Positions 24,531 through 33,703 are shown, counted from the stretch's first letter. The stretch is 64,000 nt of DNA from Bacteroides cellulosilyticus (GCF_020091405.1 NZ_CP081903.1:3286501-3350500); one strand, 5' to 3'. Program-made: numbers and translations. The notes: a model not told the origin generated them from the letters alone.

Positions 24531-24538
24531 CAAAGATA
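24531..24538 (-). promoter_or_regulatory. -7 box (TATCTTTG) of the tRNA-Tyr/Gly unit
   Basis: CAAAGATA on the plus strand reads TATCTTTG toward tRNA-Tyr, placed between the ribH stop (24542) and the tRNA 5' end. Confidence 0.6.
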
Positions 24539-24541
24539 CGA

Positions 24542-25036
24542 CTATTTTTGTAAACTCCAAGCGAAATCGATCATTTTTATTGCAGTAATTGCACATTCGT
24601 CACCTTTGTTACCCAGTTTGCCACCGGCGCGGTCCTCGGCTTGCTCCATCGTATTGGTGGTAATTAATCCGTAAATCACTGGTACGTTGCCAGTTGCGTT
24701 TAGTTGGGCGATTCCGTTGGTGCTTCCCATACAAACATAGTCAAAATGTGGAGTATCTCCTCTAACTACGCAACCAATTGCAATAACTGCATCCACATTA
24801 CTATATTCAATGAATTGGTTGGCGCCAAAAATTAATTCAAAGCTACCCGGAACTGTTTTCACCAAAATGTTTTCGTCTCTGACACCATGTTTTTTTAAAG
24901 TATTCATTGCACCCTCTAAAAGTTTTCCGGTGATATTGAAGTTCCACTCAGAAACAACAATGCCGAACTTCATTTCTTTAGCATCAGGAACAGAATTGAA
25001 GTCGTAGTCTGAAAGGTTATGATAAGCTGTTGCCAT
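24542..25036 (-). CDS. ribH: 6,7-dimethyl-8-ribityllumazine synthase
   Basis: 164 residues. Family motifs are [46 protein letters not shown] (with the catalytic His region) and [20 protein letters not shown]. It condenses the ribityl-uracil and butanone phosphate precursors, the penultimate step of riboflavin synthesis, and forms icosahedral or pentameric shells. It lies downstream of the TPR protein gene on the same strand, with a complex inverted repeat between. Confidence 0.97.
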   Translation of the reverse strand: MATAYHNLSDYDFNSVPDAKEMKFGIVVSEWNFNITGKLLEGAMNTLKKHGVRDENILVKTVPGSFELIFGANQFIEYSNVDAVIAIGCVVRGDTPHFDYVCMGSTNGIAQLNATGNVPVIYGLITTNTMEQAEDRAGGKLGNKGDECAITAIKMIDFAWSLQK

Positions 25037-25070
25037 AGTTATTCTAAAATTGATAATTAAAAATAAAAGG

Positions 25071-25161
25071 GGGGATAAAAAAAGAAACGGATTACACGGA
25101 TTTCACGGTTGTTTCTTTTTTATCCGTGTAAAATCTGTGTAACCCGTGTCTGATATACTAT
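25071..25161. repeat. 9-nt-word inverted repeat (ACGGATTAC words) between TPR gene and ribH
   Basis: The left words ACGGATTAC and ACGGATTTC (from 25087) are mirrored by imperfect complements around 25123-25150. An inner complementary pair (GATAAAAAAAGAAAC and GTTTCTTTTTTATC) surrounds them. This lies in the 138-base gap between two minus-strand genes and may terminate the upstream one. Confidence 0.6.
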
Positions 25162-25174
25162 ATAATAAGGTATA

Positions 25175-25858
25175 TTACTTCTTCAGCAGTTTGGCTTGCT
25201 CGATGTACTTATCGATATCCATTGACTGGTAAGAACGGAAATATTTGTCCTTAATCTTGGTATATGCTTTGATAGCGTCGTCATACTTGCCTTGCTTAAC
25301 GAGGATTTCTCCGGCTTGTTGCAAGTAGATAGGACTGAGTGAATTGTTATCAGCTTCGTCAGCAGCGCTCAGCAACATTGAAGCAGCTTTGTCTAGCTGG
25401 CCTAATTGTGCGTAGCAGTTACCCATTGCACCTTTCATTGCAGGAGCTATCATCTGGTCTTTTCCGCTGAAGCTATCCAGTGCTTTCACAGCAGCTTCGT
25501 ATTGTCCCAGGTGGGCGTAGCAGATACCCATATATGCTTTTGCCAGGTTGGCAGCTTTGGTTCCACTGTATTCGTCAGCAATTTTAGCGAAACCTACGAA
25601 TCCGATACTGTCGCCATTCAATGCCTGTTCGTAAAGGTCGGCCTCAAAGTATTCCTGTCCTTTGAACAATGCAGCCTGTGCCTTTTCTTCGCGTGGTTCA
25701 GCATAAAGGTTCTTGTACATTACTATACCGGCTACGATAATGATTACTGCTACTACAGCGCCGATAATTGCTTTTTTGTTTTTAATGAGAAATGCCTCCG
25801 ATTGTGATAATGCTTCTTCCACATTCAGGGCTTCGTTAGCTTTCTTTTGTTCTGCCAT
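25175..25858 (-). CDS. Membrane-anchored tetratricopeptide repeat protein
   Basis: 227 residues. A cytosolic N-terminus is followed by a single membrane helix (KKAIIGAVVAVIIIVAGIV, ~28-48). Then come three to four TPR units (AKAYMGICYAHLGQYEAAVKAL, KGAMGNCYAQLGQLDKAASML, QQAGEILVKQGKYDDAIKAY). The layout resembles YfgM-like periplasmic TPR proteins. It is a scaffold without catalytic residues. A minus-strand -7 box (TACTTTTG) is at 25906-25913. Confidence 0.88.
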   Translation of the reverse strand: MAEQKKANEALNVEEALSQSEAFLIKNKKAIIGAVVAVIIIVAGIVMYKNLYAEPREEKAQAALFKGQEYFEADLYEQALNGDSIGFVGFAKIADEYSGTKAANLAKAYMGICYAHLGQYEAAVKALDSFSGKDQMIAPAMKGAMGNCYAQLGQLDKAASMLLSAADEADNNSLSPIYLQQAGEILVKQGKYDDAIKAYTKIKDKYFRSYQSMDIDKYIEQAKLLKK

Positions 25859-25905
25859 TTTATATATTCTTTTTGTTATTATTCTTATTTAGCCATTTCG
25901 ACCCG

Positions 25906-26133
25906 CAAAAGTAACTTTTTTATAGGTATCAACGAAATTTAGCGGCATCTTTTTTTCTTTTACACTTGAAAACCCGAAATTCTTCCTACTTTTTAATAAG
26001 CTAAGCTTCACCTCCGCATTAAAAATAAGCATGCTTATTTTGTACTGCATTCGGTTTAGATAAATCTCTCACATTCGGAAAAAAGAATGAATTCTCTTTT
26101 CGCTCACTAAATCGAGATTTTGCATTATCTTTG
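25906..26133. promoter_or_regulatory. Divergent promoter region (TPR gene / recF) with a 20-bp palindrome
   Basis: The minus -7 box CAAAAGTA lies at 25906-25913. The plus -7 box TATCTTTG lies at 26126-26133, 22 bases before recF. A perfect palindrome, AAAATAAGCATGCTTATTTT, occupies 26022-26041. Nothing else coding-like is visible in this ~300-base gap. Confidence 0.6.
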
Positions 26134-26155
26134 TAACTGAATTTACTGCTGTAAT

Positions 26156-27268
26156 ATGATACTGAAACGTATATCCATACTTAATTATAAGAATCTGGAA
26201 CAAGTAGAGCTCTCATTCTCACCCAAGTTGAACTGTTTTTTCGGACAGAACGGCATGGGGAAAACGAATTTGCTCGATGCCATTTATTTCCTTTCGTTTT
26301 GTAAGAGTTCGGGCAATCCTATCGACTCGCAAAACATCCGCCATGATCAGGAATTCTTTGTCATTCAAGGTTTCTATGAAGCTCCCGACGGTACGCCGGA
26401 AGAGATCTATTGCGGTATGAAGCGCAGGCAAAAGAAACAATTCAAGCGGAATAAAAAGGAATATACCCGCTTGTCCGATCATATCGGATTCTTGCCTCTG
26501 GTCATGGTTTCTCCTGCCGACTCAGAATTGATTGCCGGAGGCAGTGACGAGCGTCGGCGCTTTATGGATGTCGTAATTTCGCAGTATGATAAAGAGTATC
26601 TGGAAGCTCTGATACGCTATAATAAAGCGTTGGCTCAACGAAATACGTTGTTGAAAAGTGAAGTCCCGGTAGAAGAAGAGTTGTTTCTCATTTGGGAAGA
26701 GATGATGGCACAGGCCGGTGAGATTGTTTTCCGCAAGCGGGAGGCTTTTATCAGTGAATTCATTCCTATTTTCCAGTCATTTTATTCTTTTATCTCACAA
26801 GATAAGGAGCAGGTAGGGCTGACTTATGATTCGCATGCCCGTGACGCATCCCTGTTAGATGTAATAAAAGCAAGTCGTGTGCGTGACCAGATTATGGGAT
26901 ACTCTCTGCATGGCATTCACAAAGATGAACTGAATATGCTTCTGGGTGATTTTCCTATCAAGCGGGAAGGTTCGCAGGGGCAAAACAAAACCTATCTTGT
27001 TGCCCTGAAATTGGCTCAGTTTGATTTCCTGAAAAGGACCGGCACCACAGTACCTTTGCTTCTGCTGGATGATATCTTCGATAAACTGGATGCCTCCCGC
27101 GTAGAGCAGATCATCAAGTTGGTAGCCGGTGATAACTTTGGGCAGATATTCATAACAGACACGAACCGGGAACATCTGGATCGCATTCTTCATAAGGTAG
27201 GCAGCGATTACAAAATGTTTCAGGTAGATCAAGGAGTCATAACAGAACGGGAGGAGGATGAAGCATGA
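26156..27268 (+). CDS. recF: DNA replication/repair protein RecF
   Basis: 370 residues, the family length. An SMC-like ATPase with Walker A GQNGMGKTN (~res 30), signature region REGSQGQNKTYL and Walker B PLLLLDDIFDKLD. It loads RecA at gaps with RecO and RecR. It overlaps the following DUF721 gene by four bases, a coupling common in Bacteroidetes. Confidence 0.97.
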   Translation: MILKRISILNYKNLEQVELSFSPKLNCFFGQNGMGKTNLLDAIYFLSFCKSSGNPIDSQNIRHDQEFFVIQGFYEAPDGTPEEIYCGMKRRQKKQFKRNKKEYTRLSDHIGFLPLVMVSPADSELIAGGSDERRRFMDVVISQYDKEYLEALIRYNKALAQRNTLLKSEVPVEEELFLIWEEMMAQAGEIVFRKREAFISEFIPIFQSFYSFISQDKEQVGLTYDSHARDASLLDVIKASRVRDQIMGYSLHGIHKDELNMLLGDFPIKREGSQGQNKTYLVALKLAQFDFLKRTGTTVPLLLLDDIFDKLDASRVEQIIKLVAGDNFGQIFITDTNREHLDRILHKVGSDYKMFQVDQGVITEREEDEA

Positions 27269-27555
27269 AGCGTAACGATGCCGAACAAATAGGTAAACTG
27301 ATACGTACTTTCCTTCGGCAGGAGAGTCTGGAGTCGCCACTCAATGAGCAGCGGCTCATCAACTCATGGGCAGAAATTCTTGGCCCCACTATTGCCTCTT
27401 ATACCCGCGAACTCTATATCCGCAATCAGATTTTATATGTTCATCTGACCTCTGCCGCTCTGCGCCAGGAGCTGATGATGGGGCGTGACTTGCTGGTACG
27501 TAACCTGAACCGTCATGTAGGTGCGCAGGTAATCACGAATATCATATTCAGATAG
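27265..27555 (+). CDS. DUF721 (DciA-like) domain protein
   Basis: 96 residues. The sequence is IGKLIRTFLRQESLESPLNEQRLINSWAEI..., then LYIRNQILYVHLTSAALRQEL, the core of DUF721. In other phyla DUF721/DciA proteins load the replicative helicase DnaB; Bacteroidetes members are shorter, so the role here is by family analogy. It is translationally coupled to recF through ATGA. Confidence 0.88.
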   Translation: MKRNDAEQIGKLIRTFLRQESLESPLNEQRLINSWAEILGPTIASYTRELYIRNQILYVHLTSAALRQELMMGRDLLVRNLNRHVGAQVITNIIFR

Positions 27556-27558
27556 GGA

Positions 27559-28350
27559 TTAGTGGTTAGTTATCAGTGATAAACTATCCACTCTCTGTAT
27601 CTTCAATGCTTTCAATTCTTCTATGGCACGATTGTAATAAACAGGCGTTTCCAAGTCTTTATTGTTATGCGCATCCAGCCCGATGATGGCAGTACAACCT
27701 TCATTGGCGGCAATGTGCCAGAAGTCCGGGCAGGGATAAGTCTGCAAATTGTGCGCCTCATTATAAGCTACATAACCGATATTATATTCCAGCGGAATAT
27801 GGAGGCGTGCGGCTGTGCGGCAGATATGGCGGCTGATTAACTTACAATGACGGTCGAACTGAGGATATGAGCGCATGAATAAATCCGGGTGAGCCAGACA
27901 GCAGAATAAACCACTCTCCATTCCCTCGATGGCACTCTCTTCATAGAGTTCCAGCATATCGAGGTTCTCGGTATGATGCCCGAAGTAAGGGAACTTCTCA
28001 TCTGTATGGTAATGGTGATTGCCGAACAGGATATAATCCAGTTGATACTCTTTGATTTTCTCCTTCAGCCAATGGGTATAGGCGGGAAAATACTCGCATT
28101 CCAATCCGATTTTGATACTGATCTGATCCTGGTATTTCTCGCGGAGCGAGCGCAGACTTTCTACGTATCCGGGTAATTCTTCGGGGAGCATACGCATGTC
28201 AGCCACATAATCGGTGTGATACTTCCACGGAGTGTGGTCTGAAAATCCCAGTTCCTGATAGCCGCCTTTGATGGCGCTGAGCACGTAGTCTTCGTCACTA
28301 CCCGTAGCGTGCATGCAACGGGTAGTATGAGTGTGATAATTTGTTTTCAT
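27559..28350 (-). CDS. PHP-domain histidinol-phosphatase
   Basis: 263 residues. The PHP metal motif is at the start (NYHTHTTRCMHATGSDEDYV), followed by ELGFSDHTPW, GLECEYFP, FGNHHYH, LAHPDLF and the terminal GLDAHNN. This is the HisK/HisJ-type enzyme that dephosphorylates histidinol phosphate. It overlaps the 5-FTHF cyclo-ligase gene by four bases at the distal end of a six-gene minus-strand run. Substrate is from family resemblance. Confidence 0.9.
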   Translation of the reverse strand: MKTNYHTHTTRCMHATGSDEDYVLSAIKGGYQELGFSDHTPWKYHTDYVADMRMLPEELPGYVESLRSLREKYQDQISIKIGLECEYFPAYTHWLKEKIKEYQLDYILFGNHHYHTDEKFPYFGHHTENLDMLELYEESAIEGMESGLFCCLAHPDLFMRSYPQFDRHCKLISRHICRTAARLHIPLEYNIGYVAYNEAHNLQTYPCPDFWHIAANEGCTAIIGLDAHNNKDLETPVYYNRAIEELKALKIQRVDSLSLITNH

Positions 28351-28886
28351 TGAATTGTTATAATCGTATCCATGCGGATGTCGAATGGCTCCGCAGGCAC
28401 TTCTTCCACTAATTGAAAAGGAAAACAGATGCCGGCTTTGAAAGCCGTGAGGCGGGGGAGCAGTCGGTCATAATAACCTTTGCCTCTACCTAGACGGTTA
28501 CCTGCATGATCGAAAGCTACGCCGGGAACGGCGACAAAGTCGATAGCTGCATAGTCGGTGAAGAGTTCTCCGGTAGGTTCTTCAATACCATAACTTCCTG
28601 TTGCCAGATCTTCGGGACCGGTATAGACACGCAATTCCAGATCGTCACCTACGACAACCGGAAGCAATATCCGTTTTTCACGGCTCCACTTCCGGACAAA
28701 TTCATGCGTATCGACTTCGTCCTTCAGTGAATAATAGAGCAGGACGATATGTGCCGCCCTGAAAGCCGGGTGGGCTTCCAGGGCGGCAAGTATTTCAGCA
28801 GACTGGGATTGATGCGTAGTGGTAAGCCCGTGCCGGGTCTTTAACAATGCCATACGCTTCCGCAGTTCTTTTTTTCTTTCCTTCAT
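28347..28886 (-). CDS. 5-formyltetrahydrofolate cyclo-ligase
   Basis: 179 residues. KKELRKRMALLKTRHG is the typical N-terminus, and the C-terminal GNRLGRGKGYYDRLLP loop binds folate and ATP. It converts 5-formyl-THF to 5,10-methenyl-THF. The start at 28886 makes it overlap the end of the ctpA-like gene by 92 bases in another frame; a start at 28853 would reduce this but lose the conserved KKELRK. Confidence 0.93.
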   Translation of the reverse strand: MKERKKELRKRMALLKTRHGLTTTHQSQSAEILAALEAHPAFRAAHIVLLYYSLKDEVDTHEFVRKWSREKRILLPVVVGDDLELRVYTGPEDLATGSYGIEEPTGELFTDYAAIDFVAVPGVAFDHAGNRLGRGKGYYDRLLPRLTAFKAGICFPFQLVEEVPAEPFDIRMDTIITIQ

Positions 28887-30537
28887 CTTTCGTTTCTTCT
28901 TTCACAACATCTTCCGGAGCCTTGGGAAACGCTTCGCCGTTCTCCAGAATTTCCAATGCCTTTTGTACGGTAGGATCGCCCTGGTTGATATACCTTATAT
29001 AAGGCTCCCTGCCTAGTATATTATAGATAATGTTTCCATAAAGGTTTCTTTCCATCAGCTTGTAGGACTTGTGAATAAGAATATTGCGTCTCTTCACTCC
29101 CTTGCTGTCTGCAAAACGGATAAACTGTTCTACGATACCTTGCTGGCGAAGATATTTCAGCATGTCTTCTTCATTTTCGAACTCATTCAGTTTAGCCCGG
29201 TTGCGGTCGGAATACTGGAAGCTGAACTGTAAAGTCAGTCCTTTATTGAGCACTTCAATCAGATAAGAAGAGGTTCCAGTAGTATCCTGCGGTACGAATA
29301 CATCCGGCATAATACCACCACCACCGTAAACGGGACGTCCCAAACGGGTGGAGTAGCGCAAATTCTCGTCCAGCTTGATGCTATCCTTAGAGAAGAATTC
29401 ACCATGCTCGTAGCGGGTCAGCCAATCCATTTCGTACTTGGCATCCTTACCGTTCTTATACGGACGTTGTATGCAACGGCCGGATGGAGTATAGTAACGG
29501 GCGATTGTCAGGCGGATAGCAGAGCCATCGCTGAAATCAATCGGTTGTTGTACCAATCCTTTTCCGAAGGAACGGCGTCCTACGATTGTACCACGGTCAT
29601 TATCCTGAATGGCTCCTGCAAAAATCTCACTGGCGGATGCCGAACTTTCATTGGTCAGCACAACCAAAGGCATCTTCTGGCAACTGCCTGTTCCGTTGGC
29701 ATAATCTTCCATACGGGGGTATTTGCGTCCCTGGGCATAGACGATGAGTTGTCCTTCCGGCAGGAATTCATTCACCATACGCACGGCAGCCTCCATGTAA
29801 CCACCGGTGTTGTCGCGCAAGTCGATAATGATTCCCTTACAATTCTGATGACTGAGTTGAGCAATAGCATTCAGCAGTTCTACATGAGTGGTACGTCCGA
29901 ACTTACTGATTTGAATGTATCCATAATCATTGCTGAGCATATAAGCTGCATCAATTGTATTCTGTGGAATATCACCGCGGGTGATGACAAAGTCCAGCAA
30001 ATCCTTTTCTGTGGCACGTTTGACACCCAATTTCACCTTGGTTCCTTTCGGGCCTTTCAAAGTGCGCATGGCTTTCTCATTGGTCAGCTTTATTCCGGCG
30101 AACAAGCTATCGTCTACCATAACGATGCGGTCGCCTGCCATCAGTCCTACTTTCTCGGACGGACCACCTTGAATGACACTGTTCACATGAATCGTATCAT
30201 CCTGGATGGTGAATTGAATACCGATACCGCTAAAGCTGCCTTCCAACTCTGAATTAACTTCCTCCAGATTCTGGGCAGGAATGTAAGTAGAGTGGGGGTC
30301 TAACTCAGCCAATATCTGTGGCATTGCTTTTTCCACAAGGTCCGTCATGTTGACGGTGTCTACATACTGGTCTTCAACAACCCGCAGCAAAGCATTCAGC
30401 TTGTTGGACGAGCCATTAATAATGCCCAGCGTATTTCCGGCGAAATGCCTGGCATAAAATGTTCCGATCAGAATTCCCATTACCACGCTGATTGCAATGA
30501 CGAGCGGGGTAAAGCGGGAAGAGTTTTTTGTACTCAT
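28795..30537 (-). CDS. S41 family C-terminal processing peptidase
   Basis: 580 residues. An N-terminal membrane anchor (VIAISVVMGILIGTFYA) is followed by the PDZ domain (SGIGIQFTIQDDTIHV, GLMAGDRIVMVDD) and the S41 protease core. The nucleophile Ser lies in TNESSASASEIFAGA and the Lys in GRRSFGKGLVQ. A ~200-residue C-terminal extension follows. It is a periplasmic tail-specific protease. Its last ~30 codons overlap the next gene, suggesting the original stop was lost or that the tail is new. Confidence 0.93.
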   Translation of the reverse strand: MSTKNSSRFTPLVIAISVVMGILIGTFYARHFAGNTLGIINGSSNKLNALLRVVEDQYVDTVNMTDLVEKAMPQILAELDPHSTYIPAQNLEEVNSELEGSFSGIGIQFTIQDDTIHVNSVIQGGPSEKVGLMAGDRIVMVDDSLFAGIKLTNEKAMRTLKGPKGTKVKLGVKRATEKDLLDFVITRGDIPQNTIDAAYMLSNDYGYIQISKFGRTTHVELLNAIAQLSHQNCKGIIIDLRDNTGGYMEAAVRMVNEFLPEGQLIVYAQGRKYPRMEDYANGTGSCQKMPLVVLTNESSASASEIFAGAIQDNDRGTIVGRRSFGKGLVQQPIDFSDGSAIRLTIARYYTPSGRCIQRPYKNGKDAKYEMDWLTRYEHGEFFSKDSIKLDENLRYSTRLGRPVYGGGGIMPDVFVPQDTTGTSSYLIEVLNKGLTLQFSFQYSDRNRAKLNEFENEEDMLKYLRQQGIVEQFIRFADSKGVKRRNILIHKSYKLMERNLYGNIIYNILGREPYIRYINQGDPTVQKALEILENGEAFPKAPEDVVKEETKDEGKKKRTAEAYGIVKDPARAYHYASIPVC

Positions 30538-30550
30538 ATCTTTTAGTTGT

Positions 30551-30663
30551 TAGCTACGAGCTACAAGCTACGAGTGGTGGCTGGTGGTTCGTAGATTTTA
30601 GTTTATTGTTTGTTTAAGGTTTTCATTCACTACTTGTAGCCTGTAGCTCGTCACTTGTAGCTA
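30551..30663. repeat. Heptamer repeat copy 2 (CTACGAG/CTACAAG words)
   Basis: The left cluster at 30551-30575 reads CTACGAG, CTACAAG, CTACGAG in 7-nt steps. The right cluster at 30627-30663 is the inverted version. The right cluster encodes the C-terminus of the dCMP deaminase gene (stop at 30623). It is the same word family as 9377-9463. Confidence 0.8.
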
Positions 30664-31084
30664 CATATACTACCTCGATACCTGCACGCTTCAAAAGTTC
30701 GATACCGTCTTCCAAACGATATTTTTCGGAGTAAACCACTCGTTTAATACCTGCCTGGATAATCAGTTTTGAACATTCGATGCATGGCGAAGCGGTGACA
30801 TACATAGTGGCACCGTCGCTGCTATTGTTAGAGCGTGCTATCTTCGTGATTGCATTCGCCTCGGCATGCAACACGTAAGGTTTGGTAACGTTATTATCGT
30901 CTTCACATACATTTTCAAAACCGGCAGGCGTTCCGTTATACCCGTCAGAAATGATCATTTTATCTTTGACGATGAGTGCACCTACCTGACGGCGTTTACA
31001 ATATGAATTTTCCGCCCAGATACTTGCCATACGTATATAACGCTTGTCCAGCGCTTCTTGTTTTTCTTTAGCAGAACCTTCCAT
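30623..31084 (-). CDS. dCMP/cytidine deaminase family protein
   Basis: 153 residues. The zinc motif HAEANAI and PCIECSK is intact, and SYCKRRQVGALIVKDKMIISDGYNGTPAG is the family N-terminal pattern (split here by function: tRNA-independent deoxycytidylate deaminase). It supplies dUMP for thymidylate. The last residues, VATSDELQATSSE, are encoded by the heptamer repeat and are absent from the core fold, so the natural C-terminus likely ended near EVVYV. Member of the M3-lipoprotein-deaminase-CtpA run. Confidence 0.9.
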   Translation of the reverse strand: MEGSAKEKQEALDKRYIRMASIWAENSYCKRRQVGALIVKDKMIISDGYNGTPAGFENVCEDDNNVTKPYVLHAEANAITKIARSNNSSDGATMYVTASPCIECSKLIIQAGIKRVVYSEKYRLEDGIELLKRAGIEVVYVATSDELQATSSE

Positions 31085-31088
31085 AGTC

Positions 31089-31610
31089 TTAATTACCTGA
31101 ATTACGTTGTGGAGCGAAAGAGATGAACTTTACAGTCTGTCCCTCTTTGTAATAAATATATAGATTCTTATTATCTCCTCCATATTTGAATGCACTCTTT
31201 AGTCCGTCCATAAAGGCCTTACCTAAATACTTATCCCCATCGGTGCCTCCTCCATTTTTTATGGTAATCTTTAATTCCCGATTATCCCCATTTGCACTCC
31301 AGTCACCATTGACAGAGGCACTGGTGGCTTTCCCGCTAAAAGTTCCGATTGCTACATCGTTTACGTTAGCACCTTCAAACACTAAAGTGTAATTATCTCC
31401 TGTAATCGTCTTAAAACTTTTTTCTCTGGCATCTTGATCGTTTTGCCAGAAGTCGTACATTTTGTTTTGTCCTTCCACTGCAATGTAAGTCATGTACCAG
31501 GTTTTTCCGGTGAAGATGTCGATGACATCGTCTTCCTGCTCACAAGCGCTCAATACGGGTATGAAGAGAGCGGCTAACAGTAGCTGTATATAGGTCTTCA
31601 TCTTTTTCAT
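31089..31610 (-). CDS. Surface lipoprotein, DUF4847-like, unknown function
   Basis: 173 residues with the lipobox LSAC followed by EQEDD, the acidic pattern that exports Bacteroides lipoproteins to the cell surface. The rest is beta-rich (GKTWYMTYIAVEGQNK, NRELKITIKNGGG). My family assignment is tentative. It overlaps the upstream M3 peptidase stop by four bases and precedes the deaminase gene by four, so it is in one operon. Confidence 0.7.
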   Translation of the reverse strand: MKKMKTYIQLLLAALFIPVLSACEQEDDVIDIFTGKTWYMTYIAVEGQNKMYDFWQNDQDAREKSFKTITGDNYTLVFEGANVNDVAIGTFSGKATSASVNGDWSANGDNRELKITIKNGGGTDGDKYLGKAFMDGLKSAFKYGGDNKNLYIYYKEGQTVKFISFAPQRNSGN

Positions 31611-33703
31611 TTCTTTATTCCATTTCTGATTAATAATGCATCAATAGTTGGTTCTTGTCCGCGAAAGCGTTTGTATAGTGTCATCGGGTGTTCTGTTCCT
31701 CCTTTGGAAAGAATGTTTTCCCTGAAGGAAGCGGCTACTTCCGGATTGAAGATTCCTTTTTGTTTAAACAGTGAGAAAGCATCCGCATCCAGAACTTCCG
31801 CCCATTTATAGCTGTAATATCCGGCAGAATAACCTCCGGCAAAGATATGCGAGAACTGTGTACTCATACAGGCATCTTCTACCATAGGAAGAATCTGTGC
31901 TTTCTTCCATGCTTCTTTTTCATAAACCTTCACGTCGCCATCAAATGGGGTAGTACGGGTGTACCATGCCATATCCAGTAATCCAAAGCTAACTTGACGC
32001 AGGCAGGCATAAGCGGCATCGAAATTAGAAGAATCTACAATGCGCTGTACCAATTCGTCCGGGATGAGTTCTCCGGTCTGATAATGTCTGGCAAATGTGT
32101 GAAGGAACTCCTTTTCAATAGCGAAGTTCTCCATGAATTGAGAGGGGAGTTCCACAAAGTCCCAATATACATTTGTACCGCTCAGGTTTTCATAGGTGGA
32201 ATTCGCGAACATACCATGCAGACTATGCCCAAATTCATGCAGGAATGTCTCCAGTTCACCAAATGTCAGTAAGGCGGGTTTGTCTTTTGTCGGCTTGGTG
32301 AAGTTCATCACGATAGATATGTGCGGACGACTGTTTTCACCGGTTGCCTCGTCAATCCATTGCTCTTTATAAGAAGTCATCCATGCACCTGCGCGTTTAC
32401 CCTCTCTGGGATGGAAGTCTGTATAGAGCACGGACAGGAATTTACCATCTTTGTCAAATACCTCATATGCATCCACATCCTTATGGTATACCGGGATATC
32501 GCTGTTTTTCTTGAAAGTAATGCCATACAAGCGGGTGGCCAGACCGAATACACCTTCTTTTACCTTGCTCAGTTCAAAATAGGGACGGAGCATTTCATCA
32601 TCTATCTGGAACTTCTGGTCTTTCAGTTTATGGGAATAATAAGACCAGTCCCAAGGCATCACTGTGAAGTCACTGCCTTCCATTTGGCGTGCCAAAGCCT
32701 CTACCTCTGCATATTCTTGCTTGGCGGTGGGAGTGTAGGCATCGAGTAGCTGATCCAGCAGTTTATATACATTGCCGCTGTTTTCTGCCATTCGCTCTTT
32801 TAGGTTATATTCAGCAAAACTGCTGTATCCCAAAAGTTGCGCAATAGCCAGGCGGGTATTAACAAGCTTCTTTACAATCTCCAGATTGTTGGTTTCATTG
32901 TCATGGGTACATTTGGTATTATATGCCATATAAAGCTTACAACGCAAATCGCGGTTACTGGCATACGTCATAAACGGGCTATAACTGGGGGCCTGCAAGG
33001 TGAATACCCATCCTTCCACGCCTTTTTCTTTGGCAGTTTCTGCGGCTGCATCAATGGCGCTTTGCGGCAGGCCGGCAAGTTGTGCAGGGTCTGTCAGTAC
33101 CAGTTTATAGTCGTTGGTTTCTTTCAGGTTGTTTTCTCCGAATTGCAGGGTCAGTAAGCTAAGTTCTTTGCTCAGAGCACGGTATTGCTCTTTGGCTTCT
33201 CCTTCGAGATTAGCTCCACTACGAACAAAGCTATTGTACACCTTCTCCAGCAGCTTGTTTTGCTCGGGAGTAAGATTAGCCTGGTCTTTCTGGTCATACA
33301 CTGCCTTAATGCGTGCAAATAACTTCTCATTCAGAGTGATGTTATTGCCATGTTCGCTCAGCAACGGCATGATGGATTTTGCCAGTTCCTGCATGTCATC
33401 GTTGGTTTCCGCACTCAGCAGATTGCCGAATACAGTGCTGACTTGGTTCAACAGTTCGCCGGACTTTTCATAAGCAGCGATCGTGTTGGCGAATGTAGCC
33501 GCTTCCGGATTATTGGTGATAGCATCAATCTCCGCATTGTGACGGTTGATACCTTCACGAATAGCGGGTTCATAATGTTCGGTCTTTATCTTTTCAAACG
33601 GGATAGTACCGTGAGGCGTAGAATACTTTTCAAAAAAAGGGTTTTGAGCCTGTATTATATTCATAAAGCAGAGTAATGTTAGCGTTAGTTTTAATTTTAT
33701 CAT
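31607..33703 (-). CDS. dcp: M3 family metallopeptidase (dipeptidyl carboxypeptidase type)
   Basis: 698 residues. A signal peptide (LTLTLLCFMNIIQAQ) indicates a periplasmic enzyme. The zinc motif HEFGHSLHGMF is complete, preceded by FGELETF and followed by the distal Glu region. N-terminal M3 signatures NPFFEKYSTPHGTIPFEKI fit Dcp. It trims C-terminal dipeptides from oligopeptides. It is the first gene of a six-gene minus-strand unit (to 27559) that mixes peptide and nucleotide metabolism. Confidence 0.95.
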   Translation of the reverse strand: MIKLKLTLTLLCFMNIIQAQNPFFEKYSTPHGTIPFEKIKTEHYEPAIREGINRHNAEIDAITNNPEAATFANTIAAYEKSGELLNQVSTVFGNLLSAETNDDMQELAKSIMPLLSEHGNNITLNEKLFARIKAVYDQKDQANLTPEQNKLLEKVYNSFVRSGANLEGEAKEQYRALSKELSLLTLQFGENNLKETNDYKLVLTDPAQLAGLPQSAIDAAAETAKEKGVEGWVFTLQAPSYSPFMTYASNRDLRCKLYMAYNTKCTHDNETNNLEIVKKLVNTRLAIAQLLGYSSFAEYNLKERMAENSGNVYKLLDQLLDAYTPTAKQEYAEVEALARQMEGSDFTVMPWDWSYYSHKLKDQKFQIDDEMLRPYFELSKVKEGVFGLATRLYGITFKKNSDIPVYHKDVDAYEVFDKDGKFLSVLYTDFHPREGKRAGAWMTSYKEQWIDEATGENSRPHISIVMNFTKPTKDKPALLTFGELETFLHEFGHSLHGMFANSTYENLSGTNVYWDFVELPSQFMENFAIEKEFLHTFARHYQTGELIPDELVQRIVDSSNFDAAYACLRQVSFGLLDMAWYTRTTPFDGDVKVYEKEAWKKAQILPMVEDACMSTQFSHIFAGGYSAGYYSYKWAEVLDADAFSLFKQKGIFNPEVAASFRENILSKGGTEHPMTLYKRFRGQEPTIDALLIRNGIKK

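Noticed and set aside
29404..30252. Long plus-strand open frame opposite the CtpA-like protease
   Set aside because: It is the antisense shadow of a well-conserved S41 gene, with no domain or promoter of its own.
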